Assembly (NCBI GenBank): GCA_036785705.1
Contig: JAWUZG010000159.1
Location: 2,604,001 to 2,668,000 of the forward strand
Reading direction: 5' to 3'
DNA: 64,000 bases
From: Acanthornis magna
Lineage: Eukaryota; Chordata; Aves; Passeriformes; Acanthizidae
This document shows, piece after piece, positions 34,331 to 43,902 of the stretch (the stretch's first letter is position 1; every line of letters begins with the position of its first letter). The position numbers were made by a program, and so were the translations under genes. The notes beneath the pieces are model-generated. The model was not told the origin of the DNA and did not search any database. It saw only the letters and a list, made by a program, of their open reading frames with translations.

Positions 34331-36497
34331 GTAAATGTTTGGGGGTCAGAGATATTTTTCAACATTCTCCCAAGAATACAAACAACTTCCTGGAGAGGTG
34401 ACGTGTGCGTGCAGCTCCGCCGGGGCACTCGTGTGCTGCTCCCGCCTCCCTCTTGCACTTGTTGGAAGGGCTTGGCTCAGCACAGAGGTGGCTCCAAGTT
34501 CTGCAGGTGCTGAGCAGCACAAAGGCTTTGGTGGCTGAAGCCAAAGGGCACGTGCTTGGCGTGGATGGAGGGGGCACAGAGATGGGCTCCTCTGAGCCTG
34601 GAAAGTGTGTGCAAGTTGAGCATCTTTCACTCGTGATGGATCTCAGGGTGTCCTTGGAGCTGGGATCTCCACATGAGCAACCCATGACTGAGGCATTGAG
34701 ATTTTGGAGAGGTTTTGATGTCTTGTATGTCCAATATCAAGTGAGACAATGCACAACCTCTGGCATTTTCTGTCAGGACAGGGTAGCAGGGTGTGAACTC
34801 TTCTGGTTTCTGGCGTCCACATGCACACTGAAAAGATGATGACTGTGTCCTTACTTAAAGCCTGAAGGCTTTGACTCTCTAGCCTGATTTTCAAACCTGT
34901 TTGTGTTGGCATAGGAAAGTTACGTCGCTCACAAGCAAACCCCAGAGAGTAGGAAATGGCTTCATCTTGGTTTCAGAGTTCAGAGATGCAAGTGCTCTGT
35001 CACAACAGTGTCACCTTTGTGCTGAGTGAATTAGTCACACCTCAGAGATGTGCCACAGATCTTGGGAATTTGTGTGTGTTTACAGGATTACAAATATTTT
35101 CCGCTAGTTATGCGAGTCATATTTACATGTTTAGAGTCCTCGCGTTCAGCTTTTCCAAATTGCTGTGACATTTCACATCTTTCTCATGTCTCATCTCTTC
35201 TTGGATTGTTTCTATAAAGATGTATTTGCTCAAGGCAGGAAGCCCATCCTGTTGGTAAAGAAGGTTGGATGTTCTGAACCTTTTCTTCACCAGCCAGAAT
35301 TGTCCTGGCTTTCTCTGCCTTTCCCTGTGTGAGAGAGAATCCAGTCCCATCACCATCCTGAGCTCTCCTGTGTACTCATTTCTCTCTTGTTCTGGAGAGC
35401 CTGGTGGTGCTGGAGAAGTTCCATGCAGGGGAACAGCTTGAGTAGCTGAGGTTCCTCCAACGATAATCGTGATTCCAACCGTGGTCCACACCAGGAGATC
35501 TCTGGATCTTCCAGAGCAGCTCAGTGCTCTTTGTCACTCCTGCCTGTGCTGTGTAATGCAGGAGTTGCTTTGCAATAGTCCATGAGATCAGCTGCCCTGT
35601 GTTTTACTCTGTCTATAAATAACGTGTAGCAGATGTGAGCTGAGAGAATGAGAACTTAACTCAGCTTTTTGGACTTTTGAGGAGCTTTGGTTTCTTTTTA
35701 TGCTCAAATGCAGCATTTGCTTGGTCTGCAGGACTGGGTTTGGTTTCTGTAGGGTTTAATGCTGTCTGTATAGGGGACAGTACTCATTTTCCTTGTGGCA
35801 GGGGCTTTTATCTTTAGGAAAGTGGAGCTGAATGTCCTAATCTTGTTGGATCCTTCTGTCACTAGATCCCAGAGCAGTCCTTGCTGTGCATTCCCTCTCC
35901 AATGCTGCTGCCATGCTGCATGGGATCAGAGCTGTCCTCATCCCGTGGGCTGTGCAGCACGGCATGAATCAAGGGGCACCTACATTGCAGACCTATGAGA
36001 GTGTGAATATAAATCTTTCCTCGTGGCAAGAGCTGTTATTATCTCACAAACTGCGTGAAACCCTTTTCTCCCTCTTTGCGTGCAGTGCCAGAGCTCTCCC
36101 GTGTTCCCATGTGTGTGTGTCCATGTGTAGGCACACATAAGCTGGCCACGAGCTTCTTCTCTTCTGGGAAATTAAATACTTATTTCCATAATCCTGCCAG
36201 GCCCAGATAAAGCCTGATGCTCCCCCTGAACTCCTTAGACCAGTTGCTCTGCTTTGAGGTGTTTGTGCTGCCCAGGTTAGGGCCAAATTTCAGCCAGGGT
36301 GAATAGTTCCTACAGCACCTAAGAGCAGCAGGATGGTCTGGAGGAAAAGCCTGATCTTAGAAATGTATCCCTGGGATCACCAAAGCCTCAGGCATCCCTA
36401 GCTACATCTGCATCTAGTAATTATTCTACAGACTACAAGGAAAAGCGAAGTGTTGCTTTAATTTACACATTTTCTGGCCTCTCTGCATTTGTTTCTT
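34331..36497. other. Non-coding, no gene seen
   Basis: Unique sequence. Plus- and minus-strand chance frames overlap at 34.35-34.84 kb in a GC-richer part. No exon or repeat is recognised. Confidence 0.45.
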
Positions 36498-36676
36498 AGT
36501 CAGAGACTAATGGTTAGACCACTGGACTGGAACCCAGGAGACCTCATTTATTTCAGGCTATGCTACCAGCCTGCTGGGGAGCTCTGACTGAGCCTTTACC
36601 TTCCTTCTGCTGCTGCTTCCGCTCCACAAAGAGGAGATAGCAATGGTGAACTTGTTTGTAAAGTTTCTGATAAAAT
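36498..36676 (+). mobile_element. Ancient amniote tRNA-derived SINE (MIR-like)
   Basis: The head CTAATGGTTAGACCACTGGA, continuing CTGGAACCCAGGAGACCT, matches the tRNA-related part of amniote MIR/CORE SINEs (TAGTGGTTAGAGC, GCTGGACTGGGACTCAGGAG). A diverged CORE section follows with CCTGCTGGGGAGCTCTGACT, and the tail GTTTGTAAAGTTTCTGATAA parallels the consensus tail TTTGTAAAGCGCTTTGAGAT. Coverage from head to tail makes this an unusually complete copy for a bird genome. Confidence 0.75.
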
Positions 36677-36715
36677 AGCACCAAGTGAGATCAAATATTA
36701 ATAACATAGTCCAGC

Positions 36716-36745
36716 AAAAAAAAAAAAAAAGCAAAAAAAAAAAAG
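36716..36745 (+). repeat. Interrupted poly-A tract
   Basis: Two A-runs of about 12-15 bases separated by GC. Close behind the SINE tail but not directly attached to it. Confidence 0.85.
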
Positions 36746-37019
36746 CACCAAATTATTAGAGGGATTAGTTAGTTACCACGTTATTTACATGCTAGTAGTA
36801 GGGGAGAAATTGCTTTTTAATCACTCTGCTAGACACTTTGAATGTCCAGAGACCCAAAACTCAGCACCAGGGCTAAGGTGGCCGATAGCAGAGCCTGGAG
36901 GAGGGGGAGAGGGAGCACGGATGGGGGCTGAAGAGGAGGGGAAGGTGTTAGAGGGGGAATATTGGATGGGAAAATAGAGCAGAGTGGGCAGATTGGAGAG
37001 CGACAGATTGTGAAAGCGG

Positions 37020-37021
<2 letters not shown>

Positions 37022-37050
<29 letters not shown>
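37022..37050 (+). repeat. (GA)n microsatellite
   Basis: About 14 GA repeats inside a longer purine-rich stretch (about 36897-37066). Homopurine mirror symmetry makes triplex DNA possible. Frames across it encode meaningless Arg-Glu runs. Confidence 0.9.
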
Positions 37051-37053
<3 letters not shown>

Positions 37054-37480
37054 AGAAGAGATCCTATTAGAAATACCATGTGTGTGCCTGCATCGAGGGC
37101 TGTGCACGCAGGGAGGAAGGGACGCGGCGTCTCCTGGAATATTATTCAAGCAATCACATGAATCCTGGATTAGATAACTCCTCTGGTTGGTTAGCACTGT
37201 GAGGGCTGTAAACGTGTTCTGCTTTAATCCCAGACACAGCACGTTCTTAATCTCAAACGCATCAGGCTTTTCCTGGAGGGTTCTGGGGGGCTGTTGTTTT
37301 TTTTTTTCAGGAGCAGGGAGATGAAGGAGTTCAGGGGCTCTGCAGACTCAGGGGGCTCCTGCTCCTGGGGTTTATTCACCATCGGCTCTCCAGCACCAAG
37401 GAATTTGTTCTGCCTGGGAAAATGGCTACTGCCCTGACACGATGCGTTGGGGGCGAGTTCGGTGGGGAAGAGCCTCCTGG
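37051..37480. other. Non-coding, no gene seen
   Basis: Mixed sequence with some CpGs and a T-run near 37298. No feature is supported. Confidence 0.4.
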
Positions 37481-37760
37481 AAAATACGGCATTTCAAAAG
37501 AGGATTAGAAACCCCCCAAGCCTTCCTCCTAAACTGTTGGAAAATCAAACTTAAAGGGTCTGAGTTAAACAGGCGAAACATGAGAAATGTCGAAATCGGA
37601 CTCAAAACCGCGTATTGACACCATCAGCCTTAATTTACCCCAGAGTGCAGAAATAAAAATTCATAGAGACATGATGAAAGGCTGAGAGTATCAGACAGGA
37701 ATCCAGAGACTTAACCCTGAATTTACTGCTCCCGCAATGGGTTTGCGCTCAGAATATTTT
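37481..37760. other. Candidate conserved non-coding element
   Basis: Repeat-free block that keeps several isolated CpGs (GGCGAAACATG, TGTCGAAATCGG, AACCGCGTATTG) amid AT-rich words. CpGs in low-GC surroundings usually decay, so their retention hints at constraint. Inference. Confidence 0.33.
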
Positions 37761-37927
37761 CCATTGTGCAGATGTAGATTCCCGGATTGTATTTTTGTGG
37801 TGGGTTTTTTTTTAAATATACTTTACCGAATTTGCAACGTATCTTAGAACCAGAATAGATGTCATTTACTGTCATTTCTCTGTATGTGTGTGTGGACATT
37901 CACACACACGTCCTTGAGCATTTTTAC

Positions 37928-38030
37928 CTCGGTATCATCCACAATATAAGCACAATAATTATGTTGCTCTTGCTCCTGTTTAAATTTTAACCTAAAATGC
38001 TTTTCACAGCTCGGACATGTACATTTTACC
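37928..38030 (-). other. Possible orphan exon with C2HC zinc-finger-like pattern
   Basis: On the minus strand a 103-nt segment is bounded by an acceptor (TTATACAG, weak pyrimidine tract) and a donor (GAG then GTAAAA). Only one frame is open: one leading base plus 34 codons. It encodes CTCPSCEKHF near its start and QHNYC later, giving C-x2-C-x14-H-x2-C. The CPxCxKxF part matches the start of a classical C2H2 finger, but the spacing to the H/C pair is two longer than usual. The frame also stays open for some distance on both sides. Alternatives are a non-coding conserved element or chance. I do not recognise a specific gene. Confidence 0.2.
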
Positions 38031-38599
38031 CTGTATAACATTATTTTAAAAAATCGTCCTCCGAGCAGAAACAGAGAATTTGATTCACATGGAAGGGGGA
38101 CAAAGTGAATTGGCAAATTGTGGGCAGGTGCTGGGCCAGCTTCCTCCACATGAATTTGTTAATGCGTCTTAATCCTGACCTGCAACACCCTGCCTGGCTA
38201 ATGCTGTGGCCTCTCATGACCAGGAATTGCAGACTGCTGAGTTGTGTGGCACTGGGCTGGGATTTTGTCTTTTTCTTTCATTTTTTCCCCTGTGTTGTAG
38301 GTTGCTGACTACATTTCATTTGTGACCTAAATAGGATTTGAATCCAGTTCTCTAAAATTTTTTGTAAGAATGGAATTACTCCACTTCTCTTTGTGTGCAT
38401 GCACATCTATGCTTGCACATTGCCCCCTGTGAAGAAATTTCCACCGCACAGAGATGAAAAAGTGCTATTTTGAAACAGAGCCCCCAATCCATATTTCTTT
38501 AAATTGAAAGTGGCAGCTTAACACGCTCCCCTTCCTTTTCTTTTGCCGCTCTCTTAATTTGTAAACGGATAATTATTTGTTGGGGGTTTTTCTTCAGAT

Positions 38600-38911
38600 T
38601 TGGGTGGATGCAACGCGGAGCTGAGTGTTGCTATGCAGATTCCTGATTTTGATGGCAGGAACATAAAGCTCTGCAAAGAAGGGCGTCATCTCGGCAATCC
38701 GGGGACGCGCGCTCCGACTCGTGCCTGTGATTTCATCCTCGCAGCAGCGTTCCCCTCCCGGATGGCTCCCTCAGCCCAAGCAGGTGCCGAATCTTGGGCT
38801 GCAAATGAGAAGATTAAAAGTTGGGATAACGGTGTTAATAGGGGGATGATGGACACGGGGAGGGTTTGCGGGGAAATGCCGCGTCGCGCTCCCGAAATAC
38901 AACTTGTGTAG
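38600..38911 (+). other. CpG-rich 103-codon open frame, not supported as a gene
   Basis: The frame runs open from a TTTTTCTTCAG acceptor-like site (ends 38597) to a TAG at about 38909. Its composition is balanced, with retained CpGs (GGGGACGCGCGCTCCGACTC from about 38701). The apparent start is TTG, so it would need to be an internal exon; a weak donor-like CAGGTGCCG lies near 38779. No domain is recognised. It may simply be a CpG-rich element. Confidence 0.18.
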
Positions 38912-40189
38912 GGAAGCGTTGTCGTTCCCGGTTTTCTGTGTTTTGGTGGAAAAGCAACTGTTTGTTTCCATAACTGTGTACCTATAAACACATGGAAATA
39001 TATTCATCATCCAGCAAAATAATGGAGAAACCAGTACATCCATGGAGCTTATATAGTGGAAACAGATAATTTTTTAGTTTGCACTTAAAAATAATGCGAA
39101 CTTCCCCTACACAGCTTTATTCTATCTAATTTGTCCTCTTTCACTCTTTTTTCTCATTTTTTTGCTTGCAAGTTGCTGAATTGAACAAACAACATTGAAG
39201 TCAGTGTTGTCCCTACCCCGCTGTACACTCTGCCTTTTTCTGCATGTTTTTCCTTCAGTTGCTGACAAAAGCAGGAGCCCAAATGCTGGGTGATTACGGT
39301 CAGGTTTTCCAATCTTTCCATCAGATATATTACTTCAAACTATTAATAACTGCATTCCAGGAGAGCCGTAACTGTCATGTAAATGCATCTTTCCCTGTAT
39401 ACGTAATACAGGAACCTGAGAGAGTTTTCAGAACAAGCGAAAGAACACGGTGAAAATTAATGTATTTTCCCAGGTTGGGCTGTAAGGGCTGAATTCACAA
39501 ATGTGGAATTTTTTTTTTTTTTTTGGACTAACAATTTTTCATTTATTTTTAATTTAATCACATGTTTTAGTTTTCAGGCACATTCTGAAAAATGATCTTT
39601 ATAAAATATGCAGTCCTCTTCACAGTCTTATTACATCACTACTGCACTGGGAGAGACATCTCTCTAAATTGAAAACCATCTTTAATGAATTGTTGTTTTA
39701 TTTTAGGATCCCTTTAGGTTTCCTAGAACATTCAGTCTGAGTTGTCTGTCTGAAGGAATTCTGACCTAACAAATCAAAATAAAAAAATATTCTGCAGCCC
39801 TTGACCTGGCTCACAGCAACCCCCTGTGTTATAAAACAAAGGGCTGTCGTGATGGGGGGAAATCCCACTGTGAGGTAGAAAATCAGCATTATTGCTTAGC
39901 TGAGGATTTGGAATTAAATTGCATGTGAGATTTAAAAATTTGATGGAAAACTGTGACCTTCTGCCTTACCTGCAACCGTAGTGGAAGACAGTGACCCTAG
40001 AAGAATGTGATTTATTGGTGAGATAAAGTGAGCCGTGAAATATGAGGAGGATGGGCTATTGTGAGTAAAAAGCATACAGACAAGGGGAAAAAAAAATCTA
40101 AACCTTAATTGCCAGTGAAGGAAATATAGAGGAGGAAAGAGGGAGATGAAGGGGAGAACGAGAGCATCCCCAGTGGCAAAATGGTTAAA
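38912..40189. other. Non-coding, no gene seen
   Basis: AT-rich unique sequence with a T-run at about 39509-39524. No gene or repeat is recognised. Confidence 0.42.
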
Positions 40190-40480
40190 AGAGACGACTA
40201 AAATCCAGCAAAAAATCAAGCAGTCAAGTAGTTAATTGACTTTGCTTTAATCAGCCCAATGAATATTCATTAGTGTGCTGGTCCTAATCATGGGGGCCAT
40301 GTTGTCTGCATTTAGCAAGCGCACGCTCAGCATCATGCATGCCTCAACAGCTTCCCTTCCTCTCTGCACTGACATTAAATTTAGAGGCTTTGCGCCTTCC
40401 CAGCTCGAAGGGAGCGGGATTGGCCCAGCTGCTCGCTCCGAGATGCCATAGCAACCCCTGGCTCGTTGCCTTGGAAACAT
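40190..40480. promoter_or_regulatory. Candidate enhancer with POU-like palindrome and paired RFX X-boxes
   Basis: AT-rich upstream half with TAGTTAATTGAC and a 14-bp perfect palindrome AATGAATATTCATT at 40258-40271, which resembles POU dimer sites. The GC-richer downstream half holds two RFX-type X-boxes: GATGCCATAGCAAC at 40442-40455 (reverse complement GTTGCTATGGCATC) and GTTGCCTTGGAAAC at 40465-40478. Each differs from the GTTGCC-ATGGCAAC-type consensus by about one or two positions. Motifs are seen; function is inference. Confidence 0.4.
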
Positions 40481-41668
40481 TTTTTTTTAATTTTTTTTTT
40501 TTTTTTTTGAGGGCCTGAGCCAGTAATCCATAGGCTTAACATAGAAAATATGTCTTTGTGGGGCATGTGTGTATAGATATAGAGATGTAAGGCAGAGATT
40601 GAATGGGCGGAAGGCGAGCGTGTCTTCCATTGTGCGGCTTCCGCGACGGGAATGGGGTGAGGGATCTCCTCCTCCACAGCCCAAGCTCTGCTTTGGGTTA
40701 CGAGCTTTACATTTTTTATTTTATTTTATTTAAATTAAAAATGCATCAGCTCTCTCAGCTCATTTCCAGACCCGTTCAAAGGGAGGAGGAACATTTCTCT
40801 CTGCTGTAACGCTCCCCACCCCAGGAAGAAGCAGTGACTGCTTTAAGGGCTGTAGGACCCTATTATCCACATCGAGTTGAAGTTCCTCCTCCTGAAGGAG
40901 GTGGGTCTGGAAATGAGCTGCCCCATAAATCAATGGAGAAGTGCAGGCATGGAGCTGGAGTCACGGAGCGGTGAGTGCGGCTGCTGCTCCTCACGTTCCG
41001 GCTGCTTTTCCCTTTGCGCGAGCAGGGGGAGGCTCCTGCTGGAGATTGGTTCAGCCAACGCAACTCCAATCCCACTCCAGCCTCTTAATATTCCAGATGT
41101 TGCTGGGGAAAAAATGATGATGTCCTGATCCCGGGGTTTTAGGAGTAGTTTGTGTTTCTGCCTCCCCTGAAAGCAAAATATGGAAAAGCAGCAAAGTCCC
41201 CAGCTGTGTCAGACCCAGCATTCTGAGCTTTAAAAATAGAATTTAAAAGGAAAAAAAAATTAAAAAGCCAAAAACCAAACCACCCGAACATATTCAGAAT
41301 GCCTGCAAGGAATTTTGGAGCTGGGAAATCCAAATGGTTAATGTTGTCTGGTAAATAAAGCTCACCCCCTAAAGCAAATTAAAAAAAAAAAAAAGAAAGT
41401 CCTGACCCAGTGAGGCATCATGTCCAATGGAACAAAACAGCTGCAGGGAAAATGCGCAAAAACAACCCATCCTCTTTGGACTCGGGTTGTGCGCGTGCGA
41501 GGTGCCTTGTAAAGCACTCAGGGTAAAGATGAAAGCTGCACAGGAATCCAGAAATAGTCCTGCAGAAGATTAAGCAATAGGTGCTTTCAAAAAAGCATTA
41601 GTAATTTCCTAATATTCCCTTCTATTGTGCCTTTTTTTTTTTTTAATAGCTCTTAAGATAGAGCAGAA
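40481..41668. other. Non-coding with T/A tracts
   Basis: T-runs at about 40479-40509, a CpG-containing patch at about 40608-40650 (GGCGGAAGGCGAGCG), T-rich sequence at about 40711-40740, and A-runs near 41250 and 41380-41395. No exon is supported. Confidence 0.42.
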
Positions 41669-41743
41669 ATGGCTACAAGTGAAAAACTAATTCAGAAGCT
41701 GCGAAAGGAATCGGGTTTGGTCTCTACGAGAGGTTTTTTTTAA
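41669..41743 (+). other. 24-codon ORF with good Kozak context
   Basis: ATG at 41669 has G at -3 and G at +4, then 24 sense codons and TAA at 41741-41743. The peptide is Lys/Glu-rich and could form an amphipathic helix (SEKLIQKLRKES). A long T-run followed by an AG lies just upstream (about 41632-41649). ORFs of this size arise often by chance, and there is no evidence of transcription. Confidence 0.12.
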
Positions 41744-43820
41744 TGTTTCTATTATCGTTATCTTAAATTATTCAAAAGTGTCATTTTGTGCTCACGGTGC
41801 AGGCACATGGTTTAATGAAAGCAGATGAAGAAGGATCCTCCTAATTGAAAAAAAAAAAAAAAAGGAGGGGAGCATTGTCCCATCTCCTGCCACCTGTGAT
41901 GGAAAGGTCCTGCTGGTTCAGCATCGTGTCCTGGGGGGAGCAGAAATGGGAGAGGGGACTGAGTTTTTTTGGCCCATCAGGAAAATGTTCTGTAGTGATG
42001 CTAAAAATGTGGGGGTATACAAGGCTGGTTTCCGAGGCATCTGTAGGGCAGCATAGAAAGGCGCAAACTTTATTTTCTCCAGATTCCCATGTCCTGAACT
42101 GCACCAAAACCCCACCAGAGACCTCTGGAGGGTGTAGGGTTTGGGATGGCAGTGGCCAGTGGTCCAGAGACCGGCTCTGGCCAATGTGGGTGGGAAATGA
42201 TTTCACAACATCTGGGTCTGCACATGAGAAGATAAGGTTAATCAGCCTCCAGTTCCCTGTCAAACAGAACTACTGTGGTTTTCAACATTTTTAAGTGTGA
42301 AAGGAAAAAATCTGCCACCCACGACCAAATGTCAAGATTGAAGGCTTGGTGGCTTGATCTCTGAGGTCTTCGGCAGCTTCCATCTGGCTCGGGCAGCCCT
42401 GCTGCCATCCTGAGCACAGCTCAGTGGGGGTCATTTCCAGCAGGAAAAGATGAATATTTGGGGAGGAAGAGGGGTTTAGGATGCCTTTTAGAGGTTTTTT
42501 TTTTGTTTGTTTCTTTGTGGCTTTGTTTTTGTTGTTTTGTGTTTATGTTTGGTTGGGCTTGTTGTTGTTTTTTTAAATAAAATTTAAATTCACCAGTAAT
42601 TATAGCTGCAAGAATGGAGAGGAGAGAGAATTGTGAAATGCATGAATCAAGAAAGAGATATTTAAAACAGCCTATCAGAGCTCCTGGGAAAGATCATTTT
42701 ATCCCAAGAAGCATCGAGGCAGAAGGACTCATAGGATCCAAGAGCAGCAGAGCACTGATGTGAGACAAAGAGCTCCTGGGGAGGGGGTGAGAAAGAAAAG
42801 TAGGTTAAAAAAATATTTACAGTGAATTTCCAGGCGAAATTTTTAATCTTGATAGATCCATTTCTCTACAAAAATTGTGTGGGGAAATTTCTCAAATGTG
42901 TTTAAGAAGTCCAGACCAAAGAACACTAGAGAAAATCCTTTATGTAGCCCTACTGAGTAGCATTTATTTTAAAAATATCACGATGGGAATTATTTTATTC
43001 TTGTGTTCATAATTTGTTGATTCAAATCTCTGAATGGAGTCTCTCTGCTTCCGTGTGGTTCATTTTGAGAGCTGTCAGTAGTCCACTGAAAAGACACGAC
43101 CAATTAATTTTGTATGGGGAATATACAATCAAACACTGAGCACCATGACAATATCCCTTAAGCCAGTAGTGCCATGGGCTTGGCATCTCCTCTTGGTGCT
43201 TTGAATCTGGTTTGTGCAGGTACAAATGACTATGGAGGTGAAGGACAGGACTGTTCCTCTTGGAAATCAACATGAAGGAGGAAAAAAAGGCAGTGAGGCC
43301 CTGTTGGCGAGGGCAAGGCAGCACGTGTTGCTCAGAGGAGTCACCTCTGCACTTAGAAATGGTCGAGGAGCTTGCCATGGTGTTGGTGGAAATGTATGAA
43401 ATCACCCTGGTTTGAATGATGGATCATCTTGCAGGTTGTGCTGATGTTACCTGGAAATTCATCCTTTGTTAACCTGGTATCTGTTGGGGAGCAGAAAAAC
43501 ACATCGAGTTTGGTGATAAACTGCCTTGCTGAAAATGCTGAGATGTCTCAGAGCAGTTTTGGGCCAGCCTCGTTTTCAAATGTGGCAAAAGGCAAGAAAG
43601 TAAAGAGCAGGAAGGAATAAAAGAGTTCTCCAAGTGGATAAAGATCAAAGCACTGATATTGTCCAACAAAAGTGAGGATATACCTATAGAGAATATTTTT
43701 TTTCAACATTTAATCTGAATAGCTGTAATACTATGCAAAGATAAAAATAAAGCTTTTAGAGCTTTTAAAAAATTGTATGGTGATATAATTTCTTCTTGTG
43801 AGTTCTTCTTAGAGCATTTT
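41744..43820. other. Non-coding, no gene seen
   Basis: Contains an A-run at about 41849-41863 and a T/G-rich simple stretch at about 42500-42575. Overlapping chance frames on both strands at 41.84-42.29 kb. No feature is supported. Confidence 0.42.
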
Positions 43821-43837
43821 CCTTTTTTTTTTCTTAG

Positions 43838-43902
43838 CTACAGAAGGTCCAGAACCCTTGAGGAGCAAGAAACCCCCAAGCCCAACCAGCCAAAAAAGCC
43901 AG
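43838..43902 (+). other. Possible 65-nt orphan exon
   Basis: A strong acceptor (CCTTTTTTTTTTCTTAG, ending 43837) and an exact consensus donor (CAG then GTAAGC, GT at 43903) bracket 65 nt. The frame giving two leading bases plus 21 codons encodes TEGPEPLRSKKPPSPTSQKS followed by Gln, a proline/serine-rich, disordered-type peptide. Another frame is also open, and the A/C-rich end resembles simple sequence common in avian introns. I do not recognise the protein. Could be a cryptic exon, a cassette exon of a large neural gene, or chance. Confidence 0.22.

Noticed and set aside
40190..40235. tRNA-like AAATGGTTAAAAGAGACGAC
   Set aside because: No B box and no cloverleaf pairing.
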